Positions 42,891-53,200 of a stretch of DNA of 64,000 nt are shown here, one piece after another; positions within the stretch are counted from its first letter, which is position 1, and every line of letters begins with the position of its first letter. The notes under the pieces are model-generated. The model was given only the letters and a program-made list of their open reading frames with translations, made no database searches and was not told the DNA's origin. Source of the DNA: Flavobacterium tructae (GTDB lineage: Bacteria; Bacteroidota; Bacteroidia; Flavobacteriales; Flavobacteriaceae); assembly GCF_002217475.1 (NCBI RefSeq), contig NZ_MUHH01000017.1, positions 110,999-174,998 on the forward strand. Direction: 5' to 3'. The position numbers and the translations under genes were made by a program.

Positions 42891-44339
42891 TTAACCAACA
42901 GATCCTTCTAAAGAAATTTCTAATAACTTTTGAGCTTCAACAGCAAATTCCATTGGTAATTTGTTCAATACATCTTTACTGAAACCATTTACAATTAGGG
43001 CGATAGCTTTTTCAGTAGGGATACCTCTCTGGTTGCAATAAAAAACCTGATCTTCTCCAATTTTACTTGTTGTTGCTTCGTGCTCTATTTTGGCTGATGG
43101 ATTTTTACTTTCGATATATGGGAAAGTATGTGCACCACAATTGTTCCCCATTAAAAGAGAATCACATTGCGAAAAGTTTCTGGCATTTTCAGCTCTTGGG
43201 CTAATTTGAACTAGTCCGCGGTAGCTGTTTTGCGATTTACCGGCTGAGATACCTTTAGAAATAATAGTCGATTTAGTATTTTTTCCTAAATGGATCATTT
43301 TAGTTCCGGTATCAGCTTGTTGGTAATTATTGGTAACTGCAATTGAATAAAATTCTCCAACCGAATTGTCTCCTTTAAGTACACAAGAAGGATATTTCCA
43401 GGTTACAGCAGAACCTGTTTCTACTTGTGTCCATGAAATTTTAGCATTTGTTTCGCATAAACCTCTTTTGGTAACGAAGTTATAAACACCACCTTTTCCT
43501 TCTTTGTTTCCAGGGAACCAGTTTTGAACGGTAGAATATTTAATTTCAGCGTCATCTAAAGCGATTAGTTCAACTACAGCAGCGTGCAATTGATTTTCGT
43601 CACGGCTTGGAGCGGTACAGCCTTCAAGGTATGAAACGTAACTTCCTTCATCAGCAATAACTAGTGTTCTCTCGAACTGACCAGTTCCTGCCTGATTGAT
43701 TCTGAAATAAGTGGAAAGTTCCATTGGGCAACGAACGCCTTTTGGGATATAGCAAAAACTTCCGTCAGAGAAAACAGCTGAGTTTAAGGCAGCATAGAAG
43801 TTGTCTTTTTGAGGTACAACAGTTCCTAAGTATTTTTTAACTAATTCAGGGTGTTCTTTTATAGCTTCTGAAATTGGACAAAAAATAATTCCTTTTTCAG
43901 CAAGAGTTTTTTTGAAAGTCGTAGCTACAGAAACAGAATCGACTACAATATCCATAGCGACATTGTTCATCATTTTTTGTTCATCGACAGAGATACCTAA
44001 CTTTTTGTACATTTCTAAAAGTTCAGGATCTACATCGTCCAAAGTTTTGTTTGGATCTACTTGTTTTGGAGCAGAATAGTATGAAATGGCTTGGAAATCT
44101 GGTTTTTCATAATGTACATTTGCCCATTCCGGTTCAATCATTTCTTTCCAGGCACGAAAAGCTTCAATGCGCCAGTCGGTCATCCACTGAGGTTCTTCTT
44201 TTTTAAGGGAAATAGCTCTTACGATGTCTTCGTTTAAGCCAATAGGAAAGGTCTCCGATTCAATATCAGTATAAAACCCGTATTCGTATTCTTTAGTTTC
44301 GAGTTCGATTTTTAAATCGTCTTCTGTGTATTTGCTCAT
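42891..44339 (-). CDS. sufB: SufB Fe-S scaffold
   Basis: Main scaffold of the SUF pathway, on which nascent clusters form. The 482-residue protein shows the family core: [56 protein letters not shown], and [19 protein letters not shown], the last with the conserved Glu-His environment, then [17 protein letters not shown]. It is upstream of sufC and the flavin reductase gene and overlaps the latter's optional first ATG. Confidence 0.96.
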   Translation of the reverse strand: MSKYTEDDLKIELETKEYEYGFYTDIESETFPIGLNEDIVRAISLKKEEPQWMTDWRIEAFRAWKEMIEPEWANVHYEKPDFQAISYYSAPKQVDPNKTLDDVDPELLEMYKKLGISVDEQKMMNNVAMDIVVDSVSVATTFKKTLAEKGIIFCPISEAIKEHPELVKKYLGTVVPQKDNFYAALNSAVFSDGSFCYIPKGVRCPMELSTYFRINQAGTGQFERTLVIADEGSYVSYLEGCTAPSRDENQLHAAVVELIALDDAEIKYSTVQNWFPGNKEGKGGVYNFVTKRGLCETNAKISWTQVETGSAVTWKYPSCVLKGDNSVGEFYSIAVTNNYQQADTGTKMIHLGKNTKSTIISKGISAGKSQNSYRGLVQISPRAENARNFSQCDSLLMGNNCGAHTFPYIESKNPSAKIEHEATTSKIGEDQVFYCNQRGIPTEKAIALIVNGFSKDVLNKLPMEFAVEAQKLLEISLEGSVG

Positions 44340-44433
44340 TGTTTCTTTATTGAAAGATTCAAAAATTGAAGGATTTAAATACTATCACTTCTGTAATTTT
44401 TAAATCTTTAAATTTTGCAATCGTTTAATTATT

Positions 44434-44763
44434 TTATAGTGAAAAAGATTCTCCGCAACCACAAGTTCTGCTTGCATTCGGATTATTGAATACAAAACCT
44501 TTTCCATTTAATCCACCTGAAAATTCAAGAATTGTTCCGGCCAGATATAGAAATGATTTCTTTTCAACTGCAATTGTTATGTCGTTGTCTACAAATATTT
44601 TATCGTCGTCGCCTTTGGTTTTGTCGAATTTTAAATCATAAGACAAACCAGAGCATCCACCGCTTTTTACGCCTACTCTTACGTAGTCGCTAGCAGCATC
44701 AAAACCATCTTCTCTCATCAAATCGATGATTTTATTTTTGGCAGTATCAGAAACTTTTATCAT
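44434..44763 (-). CDS. sufA: SufA/IscA-type Fe-S carrier
   Basis: A-type carrier that passes Fe-S clusters to targets. The 109-residue protein has the three conserved cysteines: Cys37 in GGCSGLSYDL, Cys101 and Cys103 in RTCGCGESF. It is the first gene of the sufA-sufB-sufC-sufD run on the minus strand. Confidence 0.94.
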   Translation of the reverse strand: MIKVSDTAKNKIIDLMREDGFDAASDYVRVGVKSGGCSGLSYDLKFDKTKGDDDKIFVDNDITIAVEKKSFLYLAGTILEFSGGLNGKGFVFNNPNASRTCGCGESFSL

Positions 44764-45059
44764 TGTTTATCGTGTTTATTTTTGCTTTCACCTCAATTTT
44801 GCTCTTAAAAATAGTAATCCGAAGATTACGATTTTAAAGTGCTGTCTTTCAATGTTGAAATGAAATTATCGGCAAAGATACGACTTAAAAACCTTTTTCC
44901 ATAACGGTTCACATTATTATAACAAATGTTAAAATAGATATATGTTATATTGATAAAAGAATGAGACTTTATTATTGTTTTTTGAAGACTTTATGATGGT
45001 TTGTTGTAAAAATGAAATAGTATTTCCTAGTTTTGTTTTCCTATTAAAAATCTATTCTC

Positions 45060-45917
45060 ATGAAACTTTACCCTATAGAATCCGGAAATTTTAAGTTAGA
45101 TGGAGGCGCTATGTTTGGCGTAGTTCCTAAAACCATCTGGAACAAAACCAATCCTGCCGATGCTAATAACTTAATTGATATTGCTGCACGCTGCCTGCTT
45201 ATTGAAGATGGAAATCGTCTGATTTTGATTGATACCGGAATGGGAGACAAACAATCGGAGAAGTTTTTTGGCTATTATTCGCTGTGGGGATCGCATTCGA
45301 TAGACAAATCGTTGGCAAAATATGGTTTTCAGAGAGACGATATTACAGACATTTTTATGACGCATTTGCATTTTGACCATTGTGGAGGAAGTGTGCAATG
45401 GAATTCAGACCGGACTTTTTACGAGCCTGCTTTTAAAAATGCAAAGTTTTGGACGAATGAAAATCATTGGGAATGGGCAACAAAACCCAATGCACGCGAA
45501 AAGGCTTCTTTTCTTTCAGAGAATATTCTGCCTATGCAGGAAAGCGGACAGCTGAATTTTATAAAGCGTCCCGAAAGTGATTTCGGTTTTTCTGAAGAAA
45601 TGAATTTTGGAATTTATTATGTGGATGGCCATACCGAAAAGCAAATGATTCCACATATCCAATATCAGGATAAAACGATCGTTTTCTGTGCCGATTTGTT
45701 AGCCACTGCCGGGCATATTCCGTTACCCTACGTGATGGGTTATGATACACGACCTTTATTGACAATGCCGGAGAAATCTAAATTTTTGAACGCAGCAGCA
45801 GACCACAATTATTATTTGTTTTTAGAGCATGATGCACATAACCAAATTATAACAGTAGAACAGACCGAAAAAGGTGTTCGCTTAAAAGAAGTATTTACCT
45901 GCGAAGAAATTCTTTAA
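45060..45917 (+). CDS. MBL-fold metallo-hydrolase
   Basis: A 285-residue metallo-beta-lactamase-fold hydrolase. The zinc motif is MTHLHFDHCGG (HxHxDH), preceded by LILIDTGMGDKQSEKFFGYY and followed by IPHIQYQDKTIVFCADLLAT, with a later His in EHDAHNQ. The family includes quorum-signal lactonases and related enzymes, but the exact substrate is unclear. It has no signal peptide and stands alone; it shares a bidirectional terminator with the LRR gene on the other strand. Confidence 0.9.
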   Translation: MKLYPIESGNFKLDGGAMFGVVPKTIWNKTNPADANNLIDIAARCLLIEDGNRLILIDTGMGDKQSEKFFGYYSLWGSHSIDKSLAKYGFQRDDITDIFMTHLHFDHCGGSVQWNSDRTFYEPAFKNAKFWTNENHWEWATKPNAREKASFLSENILPMQESGQLNFIKRPESDFGFSEEMNFGIYYVDGHTEKQMIPHIQYQDKTIVFCADLLATAGHIPLPYVMGYDTRPLLTMPEKSKFLNAAADHNYYLFLEHDAHNQIITVEQTEKGVRLKEVFTCEEIL

Positions 45918-45935
45918 AATTAAAGCTATAAATGC

Positions 45936-45977
45936 AAAAAAGTCCCATTTTCATGATGTCGAAAATGGGACTTTTTA
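45936..45977. terminator. bidirectional hairpin terminator
   Basis: AAAAAGTCCCATTTTC and GAAAATGGGACTTTTT with an 8-nt loop (ATGATGTC), between convergent genes. Confidence 0.9.
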
Positions 45978-46005
45978 TTAACAAATTTAATTCAACAAAT
46001 TATAA

Positions 46006-49000
46006 TTACTCTACAATAACTTTTTTAGCTGAGGCAGCATCCCCATTAATTAAGTACACATAATAAACGCCTTTTGGCAGCCCGAATAAATCGATCGTAT
46101 TATGGGTGATACTTGAATTTAAGATAAATGATTTTACAAGCTGGCCTAAGCTGTTATAAACAGTTGCTTTTTCTAAACTTGCATTTTGAATGTTTACTTC
46201 GCCTTTGGTTGGGTTTGGATAGATTGCTACTTTTTCAAAATTGTTGGTATCAATACCTAATGTTTTACAAGTGTTAGAATAAGTAGCGTTTTTTTCTTTA
46301 ATGTTTGCCCAATTGGCATTTGAATAATCGGCATCATCTACTTGTATACAGTTTAGTGTTTTATTTCCTAAGAAGCTGGTGTATATGGCCGTAGCGGCAT
46401 TTTTTCCGGATTTAGACGGCAATACGAAATTTTTATTGTTACCATTTTGGATATTCAGTGAAGTTAACGGGTTAAATTCAAGGAAAACAAGTTCTAAAAG
46501 GGGATTATGTGATAAATCTAGTGATGTCAACTGATTCCAGGCAAGATTTAATCTTTTTAAACGAGGATTATTACTAAGATCTAAAGTGGTTAATTGAGCA
46601 TTATCAAAATATAAGTCTTCTAATTTTGGATTAGAAGAAACATTTAGTTTTGAAATTTTCGTATAGACGCAGTTTAACTGTAAAAGATTAGGTTGATTTG
46701 ATACATCTAATGTTGTTAGATCATTGTGACCACAATAAAGTGATTCTAGTTCAGGATTTGCTGATAAATCAATGCTAGTTAACTGATTTCGATCCGCCGT
46801 TACGGAATGAACTTTTTTATTTTGCGATAAATCAATGGTTGAAATTTGATTCATACTAAACATTAAATTAAATAGTTCTTTGTTAGCAGTGAGATCCAGA
46901 GCTTTTAGTTTATTGTCGTGCAGTGATAATTTTATAAGTGATTTGTTCTGGCTTAAATTAATCGACTGTATATTGTTAAAGTTAAGATCTAGGTAGGTCA
47001 ATGAAGTGAAATCTTCTATACCTTTAATATCACTAATATTAGAATTAGAAAGGTCTAAGAAGGTTACTTTATTGATACTTGCGGTTGCAACCTTACCATT
47101 TTTACCGTCTTTGTCAATTTCCAGAGCAATTAATTTATCTTCAAAATTAGAGTCTGGAATTAGGGTGTATATGGTGCAGTCTAAATTGTAATTTGCAGTC
47201 GAATCTTTGAGAGCCGCCCAATTCGTATTGGCATAAATATCGTCATCAACCTGAATGCAATTTAGATTAGGATTGTTCTTAAAATTAGAGTTTACATCAA
47301 AATTTATATTATTCCCGTTCTTTAGATTTAAACTTTCTAAAGAATTATTGGTGCAATTAAGAAGGGTTAAAGCTTTATTTTGAGAAACATCTAAAAGAGA
47401 CAATAGATTTCCGGAACAATTTAGAGAGTTTAAATTGGTGAAACCTTTAATTCCGGTTAAGTCTTTTATAGTGCTTGAAGCAACGTCCAAAGAAGCTATA
47501 TTTTCAATACTGCTGTTTAAAACTGTACCGTTTTTACCGTCTTTGTCAATGTTTAATGCAATTAACTTATCTTCAAAAGCGGGATCTGGAATTGCCGTAA
47601 CCTGAGAGCAGTCTATAGTTGAGTACGATGCGGAAGTTTCTTTAAAGTTTTTCCATTTTTCATTTGAGTAAAGAGCATCGTCGACTATGATACAAGTTAG
47701 TAATGGTGTTTTTGTAAAATTAGTAGCATTGTAAGTAATTTGCATAGAGCGGTTGTTTCCATTTTTTAAATTTATTGTGGTCAATAATTTATTTTCAGGA
47801 CATTCTAAAGATGTTAAAGATCGGTTTTTAGAAAGATCTAAACTTGTTAACAGGTTTGAAGCGCACCATAATGCAGATAGATTTTTATTGTTGGATGTAT
47901 CAATATTGGTTAGTTTGTTTGAATCAACGCTTAGAAGTCTCAAATTAACATTTTTAGAAATATCAAGATTTGTTATTTCATTATCAAACAGTGATAGGTA
48001 TTCTAAAGAAATGTTTTTTGAAGTATTTAATTTGGATAGTTTGTTATCACCTGCATTTAGAGAGGTTAAAGCTTGATTTTGAGAGATGTCAAGATCCGTT
48101 ATCTTATTAGACATACAACTTAATGACGTTAAAGATTTAAAATCCTGAATTCCGGTTAAGTTGGTAATATTACTATTGTATAGATTTAATTCTGTAATAT
48201 CGGAAATTTTTGATGTCAGGACTTTTCCGTCTGGAGCTCCCGAGTCGATTCCTAATGTTATTAGTTTTTTCTCAAAATTAATATCCGGAATTAAGGTGTA
48301 TGATCCAGGAGCGATACAAGGGGTCGAGGAAAAGGATGTCGTTGGGTCTTTTTTGGTTGACCAATTTGTATTTGCAGCTGTAACATCACTAACCTGAATA
48401 CAAGTTAATTTTGGATTTGATATGAAAGAGATTTGATTGGCAAGTAAGGATGTATTGTTAGTGAGATTTAAACTTGTCAATAGATTCTCTTGTAAATATA
48501 AAGTAGTTAGGGTCGGATTATTGGAAACGTCTAATGTTTCGAACTTATTTTGACGAAGGTCCAGACTACGCAAAGCTTTATTTTGAGAAAGATCTATCGT
48601 TGTTAATTGACTGTTTGCTGCAGTGAAAGACTCAAGAGCTTTGTTTTTGGTTAGATCAGGACTTTTTGATAAATTGTTTCCGGAGACGTACAAACGAGCA
48701 AGCTTTAAATTTTGAGATACATCAAGATCTGTTATTTTAGTTTGATTAATAGTAAGTGCTTCCAGGGCTGTATTAGCGGTTAAATCAATATTTGAAATTT
48801 GATTTGAGCTTACATTCAACTGAGTTAATGAAAGGTTTTTAGAAACATCTATAGTTGTTAGATTATTTCCTGCAATTAGAAATTGCTCTAATGATAAATT
48901 TTTAGTGACATCAATTGTTGTCAGTTTATTATAAGGGCAATAGAGCAATTTTAAGGCTAAATTTTGGGATACATCTAAGTCTGTTAGCTGATTTCCGGAG

Positions 49001-49335
49001 CAGTATAATGTGGTTAGCTTTGTGTTTTTAGTAACGTTTAATTTTGTCAATTTACCTGTTACTCCTCCACTAGGGTTGGAAGCTCCAGAGCAATACAAGG
49101 TTTCTAAGTTAGAAAAATCTTCAAGCCCTGTTAAGTCATAAATTATTGTGGTGCCAAGGTCTAAAATTTTAACTTTTATAATATTGGCAGTTAATACCTT
49201 TCCATCAGCAGTTCCGGAATCAATTCCTAATGCGATTAACTTGTTTTCAAAATTCACATCAGGAATGGAAGTATACTGTTGTGCATAAATAGAAAAACTT
49301 GCCAGGAACAGCAACAAGAGTAGTTTTGTTTTCAT
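46006..49335 (-). CDS. secreted LRR protein with T9SS sorting domain
   Basis: A 1109-residue exported protein. Signal peptide MKTKLLLLLFLASFSIYAQ, then four similar modules. Each opens with a cap of the form IPDxNFExKLIxLGID, has several leucine-rich repeats of the form LxxLxCxxNxLTxLDVSxN, and closes with a CIQVDDxxYxxxNW...C segment. The C-terminal ~80 residues (YPNPTKGEVNIQNASLEKAT...GVYYVYL) are a type A T9SS sorting domain, so the protein is probably attached to the outer surface. LRR proteins of this kind bind ligands or surfaces; no enzyme motif is seen. The promoter module lies at 49357-49405. Confidence 0.9.
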   Translation of the reverse strand: MKTKLLLLLFLASFSIYAQQYTSIPDVNFENKLIALGIDSGTADGKVLTANIIKVKILDLGTTIIYDLTGLEDFSNLETLYCSGASNPSGGVTGKLTKLNVTKNTKLTTLYCSGNQLTDLDVSQNLALKLLYCPYNKLTTIDVTKNLSLEQFLIAGNNLTTIDVSKNLSLTQLNVSSNQISNIDLTANTALEALTINQTKITDLDVSQNLKLARLYVSGNNLSKSPDLTKNKALESFTAANSQLTTIDLSQNKALRSLDLRQNKFETLDVSNNPTLTTLYLQENLLTSLNLTNNTSLLANQISFISNPKLTCIQVSDVTAANTNWSTKKDPTTSFSSTPCIAPGSYTLIPDINFEKKLITLGIDSGAPDGKVLTSKISDITELNLYNSNITNLTGIQDFKSLTSLSCMSNKITDLDISQNQALTSLNAGDNKLSKLNTSKNISLEYLSLFDNEITNLDISKNVNLRLLSVDSNKLTNIDTSNNKNLSALWCASNLLTSLDLSKNRSLTSLECPENKLLTTINLKNGNNRSMQITYNATNFTKTPLLTCIIVDDALYSNEKWKNFKETSASYSTIDCSQVTAIPDPAFEDKLIALNIDKDGKNGTVLNSSIENIASLDVASSTIKDLTGIKGFTNLNSLNCSGNLLSLLDVSQNKALTLLNCTNNSLESLNLKNGNNINFDVNSNFKNNPNLNCIQVDDDIYANTNWAALKDSTANYNLDCTIYTLIPDSNFEDKLIALEIDKDGKNGKVATASINKVTFLDLSNSNISDIKGIEDFTSLTYLDLNFNNIQSINLSQNKSLIKLSLHDNKLKALDLTANKELFNLMFSMNQISTIDLSQNKKVHSVTADRNQLTSIDLSANPELESLYCGHNDLTTLDVSNQPNLLQLNCVYTKISKLNVSSNPKLEDLYFDNAQLTTLDLSNNPRLKRLNLAWNQLTSLDLSHNPLLELVFLEFNPLTSLNIQNGNNKNFVLPSKSGKNAATAIYTSFLGNKTLNCIQVDDADYSNANWANIKEKNATYSNTCKTLGIDTNNFEKVAIYPNPTKGEVNIQNASLEKATVYNSLGQLVKSFILNSSITHNTIDLFGLPKGVYYVYLINGDAASAKKVIVE

Positions 49336-49356
49336 AGACTTGATTTATGATAGTAT

Positions 49357-49405
49357 CGCGCAAGTCTACAAAATTAGATTGGTATTTCCTTACGGGAAGA
49401 CGTAA
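49357..49405 (-). promoter_or_regulatory. conserved promoter module, copy 1
   Basis: Palindrome TTACG-N6-CGTAA (read TTACGTCTTCCCGTAA on the minus strand, 49390-49405) followed 22 bp later by TAGACTTGCGCG (49357-49368), which is a TAnnCTTG variant of the -7 box. The start codon follows after 33 bp. The same layout precedes 55035 and 59527. Confidence 0.75.
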
Positions 49406-49444
49406 TGGACATAGTTGTAATTCGGAGCGGATCATAGGAGGCAT

Positions 49445-49483
49445 AAAAAATCCTGTTTTCAGTATATCGAAAACAGGATTTTT
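49445..49483 (-). terminator. hairpin terminator of the lipoprotein gene
   Basis: Arms AAAAAATCCTGTTTT and AAAACAGGATTTTTT, downstream of the stop at 49514. Confidence 0.85.
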
Positions 49484-49513
49484 TGGTTTAACTAATTGTA
49501 ATTATTAAGCTTC

Positions 49514-50206
49514 TTAATTGGTCTTAAATTTCCAGATTTGACCAACAGTTTCTCCTCCTTTGTTGTCTTTTACAACAACTTTCCAGAAGTATTCTTTGGT
49601 AGCTACCGTTGTAACATCAATTGTTTTTTCAGATTTATTTTCACTTACTTTTTCTGTTGGCGGATTTGTTGTTCCAAAATAAACGTCATAAGTCAGTGCA
49701 TCTGCAGTGTCAACATCAGTTGCATTCCATTTTAAGGAAACAGTTGTTGCGTTTAGTGTAGCGTTTAAAACCGGTGATACCAATTCAGGAGAAAATGGCA
49801 TATGATTTACTACTGTTTCACCACTGGTATAGAGTTTAAAAGTAGCGGAATAAGTACTTGCCAGTCCTTTACTGTCTGTCGCTTTTACTCTCCAGAAGTA
49901 GGCCGTGTTTTTTTCCAGTGCTATTGAAGTGTTATTAGTAGTCACTTCAGATGATTTTACAATTTGAGCAAACGTATTCTCTTTTGCTACCTGAATTTGA
50001 TAGGTAATAACATCTTTATTATCATCGGTAGAAAGATCCCACTGAAAAGAAACAGTATTGTCTACACATAATTTATTATCGGCCGGAGTTTTTAATGCAG
50101 GTACTGTTGGCGCTACATTAATAGCTTCGGATGATCCTGAATCGTCACTGCCACCGCAAGCCGCAAATAAAAGACCAATGATTGTGAGGTATATAAGATT
50201 TTTCAT
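49514..50206 (-). CDS. lipoprotein with two fibronectin III-like domains
   Basis: A 230-residue surface lipoprotein. Signal peptide with lipobox FAAC (Cys17) followed by a Ser/Asp-rich linker (GGSDDSGSSEAIN), then two FN3-like units (about 30-125 and 130-228, each with a segment like YxIQVAKExxF or YDVYFGTTNPPTEKV, and ending YFWKVVVKDNKGG). The start codon is 2 nt after the stop of the large LRR gene, so the two are one operon; it may anchor or modulate that protein. Confidence 0.8.
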   Translation of the reverse strand: MKNLIYLTIIGLLFAACGGSDDSGSSEAINVAPTVPALKTPADNKLCVDNTVSFQWDLSTDDNKDVITYQIQVAKENTFAQIVKSSEVTTNNTSIALEKNTAYFWRVKATDSKGLASTYSATFKLYTSGETVVNHMPFSPELVSPVLNATLNATTVSLKWNATDVDTADALTYDVYFGTTNPPTEKVSENKSEKTIDVTTVATKEYFWKVVVKDNKGGETVGQIWKFKTN

Positions 50207-50208
50207 TT

Positions 50209-53200
50209 TTATTTTTTTATAATTTTAATGTATTCAGGAGTATCTAAATAAACTTTTATAGCATAGATTCCTGAAGGTTGATTTTCAAGATTTAATTTTA
50301 TTTTTCCACTCTCGATAACAAGTGTTTTGGTTGAAATTAATTGACCGGAAAAATTGTATAATTCTACTTGAACTTCATTTTTAGCACCTGGAATTTCTAT
50401 CTCAAAACTTCCCGAAGTAGGGTTTGGATAAGCAGATAAAATTTGTGATTCGAAATCAGAAACAGAAACATTTTTAGCAAAAGCACCTTCACAAGCTTTT
50501 GCAGTTACTACTTCTACTAAAGCATTTTTAGTAACATCTACAGAAAAAGAAGCATCATTGGTTTGAAACTGTTCTGTTCCGTTAACAAATACAGTAAACG
50601 GAGCTGTTCCTTCAATGATTTCAACATTAACTTTTTTATCAGTTACAACAGATTTTCCTGAAACGGTTGTTGCTTTTGCAATTGTAATCGTAAAATTTTG
50701 TTCGAATGTGCGGCCCGCAACCGTAATGGATACGGTATAAGTTCCCGGAGCTAAACCTGAAACTTTTAGACTATTATTGGTAAAATCATAGTTTTTACTA
50801 TTTATTACAGCCGTATAGTTTTGAGTAGATTTTGCAGTAATGTTTATTTCACCATTATTTTCATTTAAGCAGGATTCACTTTTAGATTCAACAGTAAAAT
50901 TATCAATTGGTAATGTCAGGATAGCACCACAACTAGTGTTGTAAGTTGCTGTATCATCTTTTAGTGTAGACCAGTTTGTGTTAGAGTAGGTAACATCATC
51001 AACCTGGATACAAGTTAAATCAGGATTTTTTCTAAAATCAAGAATACTGTATCCAGTAGTGTTCAATTTAGTATTATTACCATTTTTAATGTTTAGATAA
51101 GTTAGTTTATTATCAGAAACATTTAGAAAACCAACTTTTGAATTAGTTGAAATGTCAATTGAAGACAACTGATTTGATTGACAATTAAAGGCATATAAAT
51201 CCTTGTTTTTGGTTAAATCTAATTCTGTTAACTGATTAGAATTACAAATGAAATGCTGTAATGAGACCTGTTTCGACATATCCAGTTTTTTCAGCTGATT
51301 GTTGTTACAAGTTAATTGCACTAAATACAAGTTGTTTGAAAAGTCTAAGCTTGTAAGGTTATTTACCTGACATTGCAGATAAGATAAATTTTTATTTCCT
51401 GAAAGATCAAGAGTCGTTAATTGGTTATGATCACAATTTAATAAATTCAAAGAAGCATTTTTTGTAACATTCAAATTGCGTAGTGCATTGTTTCCACAAA
51501 TTATCTCTGTAATAGCAGTATTGTTTGAAAAGTCTAAAGAGGTTAATTGATTTTCAAAGCAATAGATTAACCTTAAAGAGGTATTCTTAGAAAGATCTAA
51601 TTCTGTTAAGCGGTTCTTATTACAATACAGTGTTTTTAATGCAGTGTTTTTTGAAAGATCTACTTTTGAAATATAATTATAAGAGAAATTTAATTGTTCC
51701 AAGGCAACAAAATCCTGAATTCCGGTTAAATCCTGAATAGGATTTACAGGGCTGCCATTTGAATCGCTTACATTAAGATCTTTAAGTGTGTTAATACTTG
51801 AAGTAAGTACGGCTCCATTTACCCCATCAGTATCAATTTTAAGGGCTATTAATTTTTTCTCAAAATTAGCATCCGGAATAATGGTAAAAGCAACCGAAGT
51901 ACAGGTTACAGAGTAGTTTGCATTAGCATCTTTTGCGTTTGCCCAATTTGTAGCCGAATAATTTATATCATCAACCTCAATGCATGTCAATGAAGGGTTG
52001 TTGGTGAAATTGCCCAAAGTCATGTTGGTTAAATTGGTGTTTTTACCATTTTTCAGATTCAGGCTGTACAAATTGTTTGAAGACGATTGTATTTGCGTAA
52101 GTTCTGTATTTGCCGAAAGATTTAAACTTAAAATTTTATTTGAGTTACAATTTAAAGTAGTCAGTTTAAGATTTTTTGTCAGATTTATTTCGACTAATAA
52201 ATTTGAAGAAACATTTAATTCTTTTAAGGCTGTAAAACCTTCAATTCCTTTTAAGTTTGATATATTGCTGTTTGAAACATTAAGAGTGGTTACAGAGGCA
52301 ATGCTTGAACTTAATACTTTGCCATTTTTCCCGTCAGTATCTATTCCCAAAGCAATTAATTTTCCTTCAAAATTAGCATCCGGAATCGCTGTAAATGAGT
52401 TACAAAATTTATTGTATGAAGCGGTTGCGTCTTTTAAGTTTGCCCAATTTGTATTTGAATAACTTTCGTCATCCACCTGAATACATTTTAAATCCGGATT
52501 ATTGTTAAACAACGAAGTGCTTTTGTTTAGCAAAGTATTTTTTTCGTTGTTTAAATCTAAACTTACAAGCTTATTGTTTGAACAATCTAAAGAGGTTAGG
52601 TTTGGATTTTTAGTAAAATCTAAATATGTTAATTGGTTGTTTTTACAGTTTAAAGTCTCTAAAGCTGCAAAATCCTGGATTCCTGTCAAGTTGGCGATTG
52701 AACTGCCAGAAACATCTAAAGATTTTACGCTTGCAATACTTTGTGTTAATACTTTTCCGTTTACCCCATCAGTATCAATTTTAAGAGCAATTAATTTGTT
52801 TTCAAAATTAGCATCCGGAATAGTAGTGTAAGCTCTGCAATCTGTAGAAAAATTTGCCCAGGAATCTTTATATGTCACCCAGTTTTGATTTGCATACGTC
52901 TCATCGTCAACCACAATACAAGATAAAGAAAGGTTGTTGTTAAACTTTGTGTATTGTGTGAAATTTTTATTATTACCATTTTTCAGGTTTAAATCATAAA
53001 GCAAGTTATTAGTAACATTTACTGAAGTCAGTAATTTGTTTTTTGAAAGATCAAGACTTGTAAGTTTGTTTCTTTCAATATAAAAACTTTGTAAATTTAA
53101 ATTAGCTGTCAGGTCAATGCTTTCAATACTATTATTGCTAACACTTAAAGCTTCTAAGTTTAAGTTTTTTGAAACATCAATAGCGTTAAGACTATTAACA

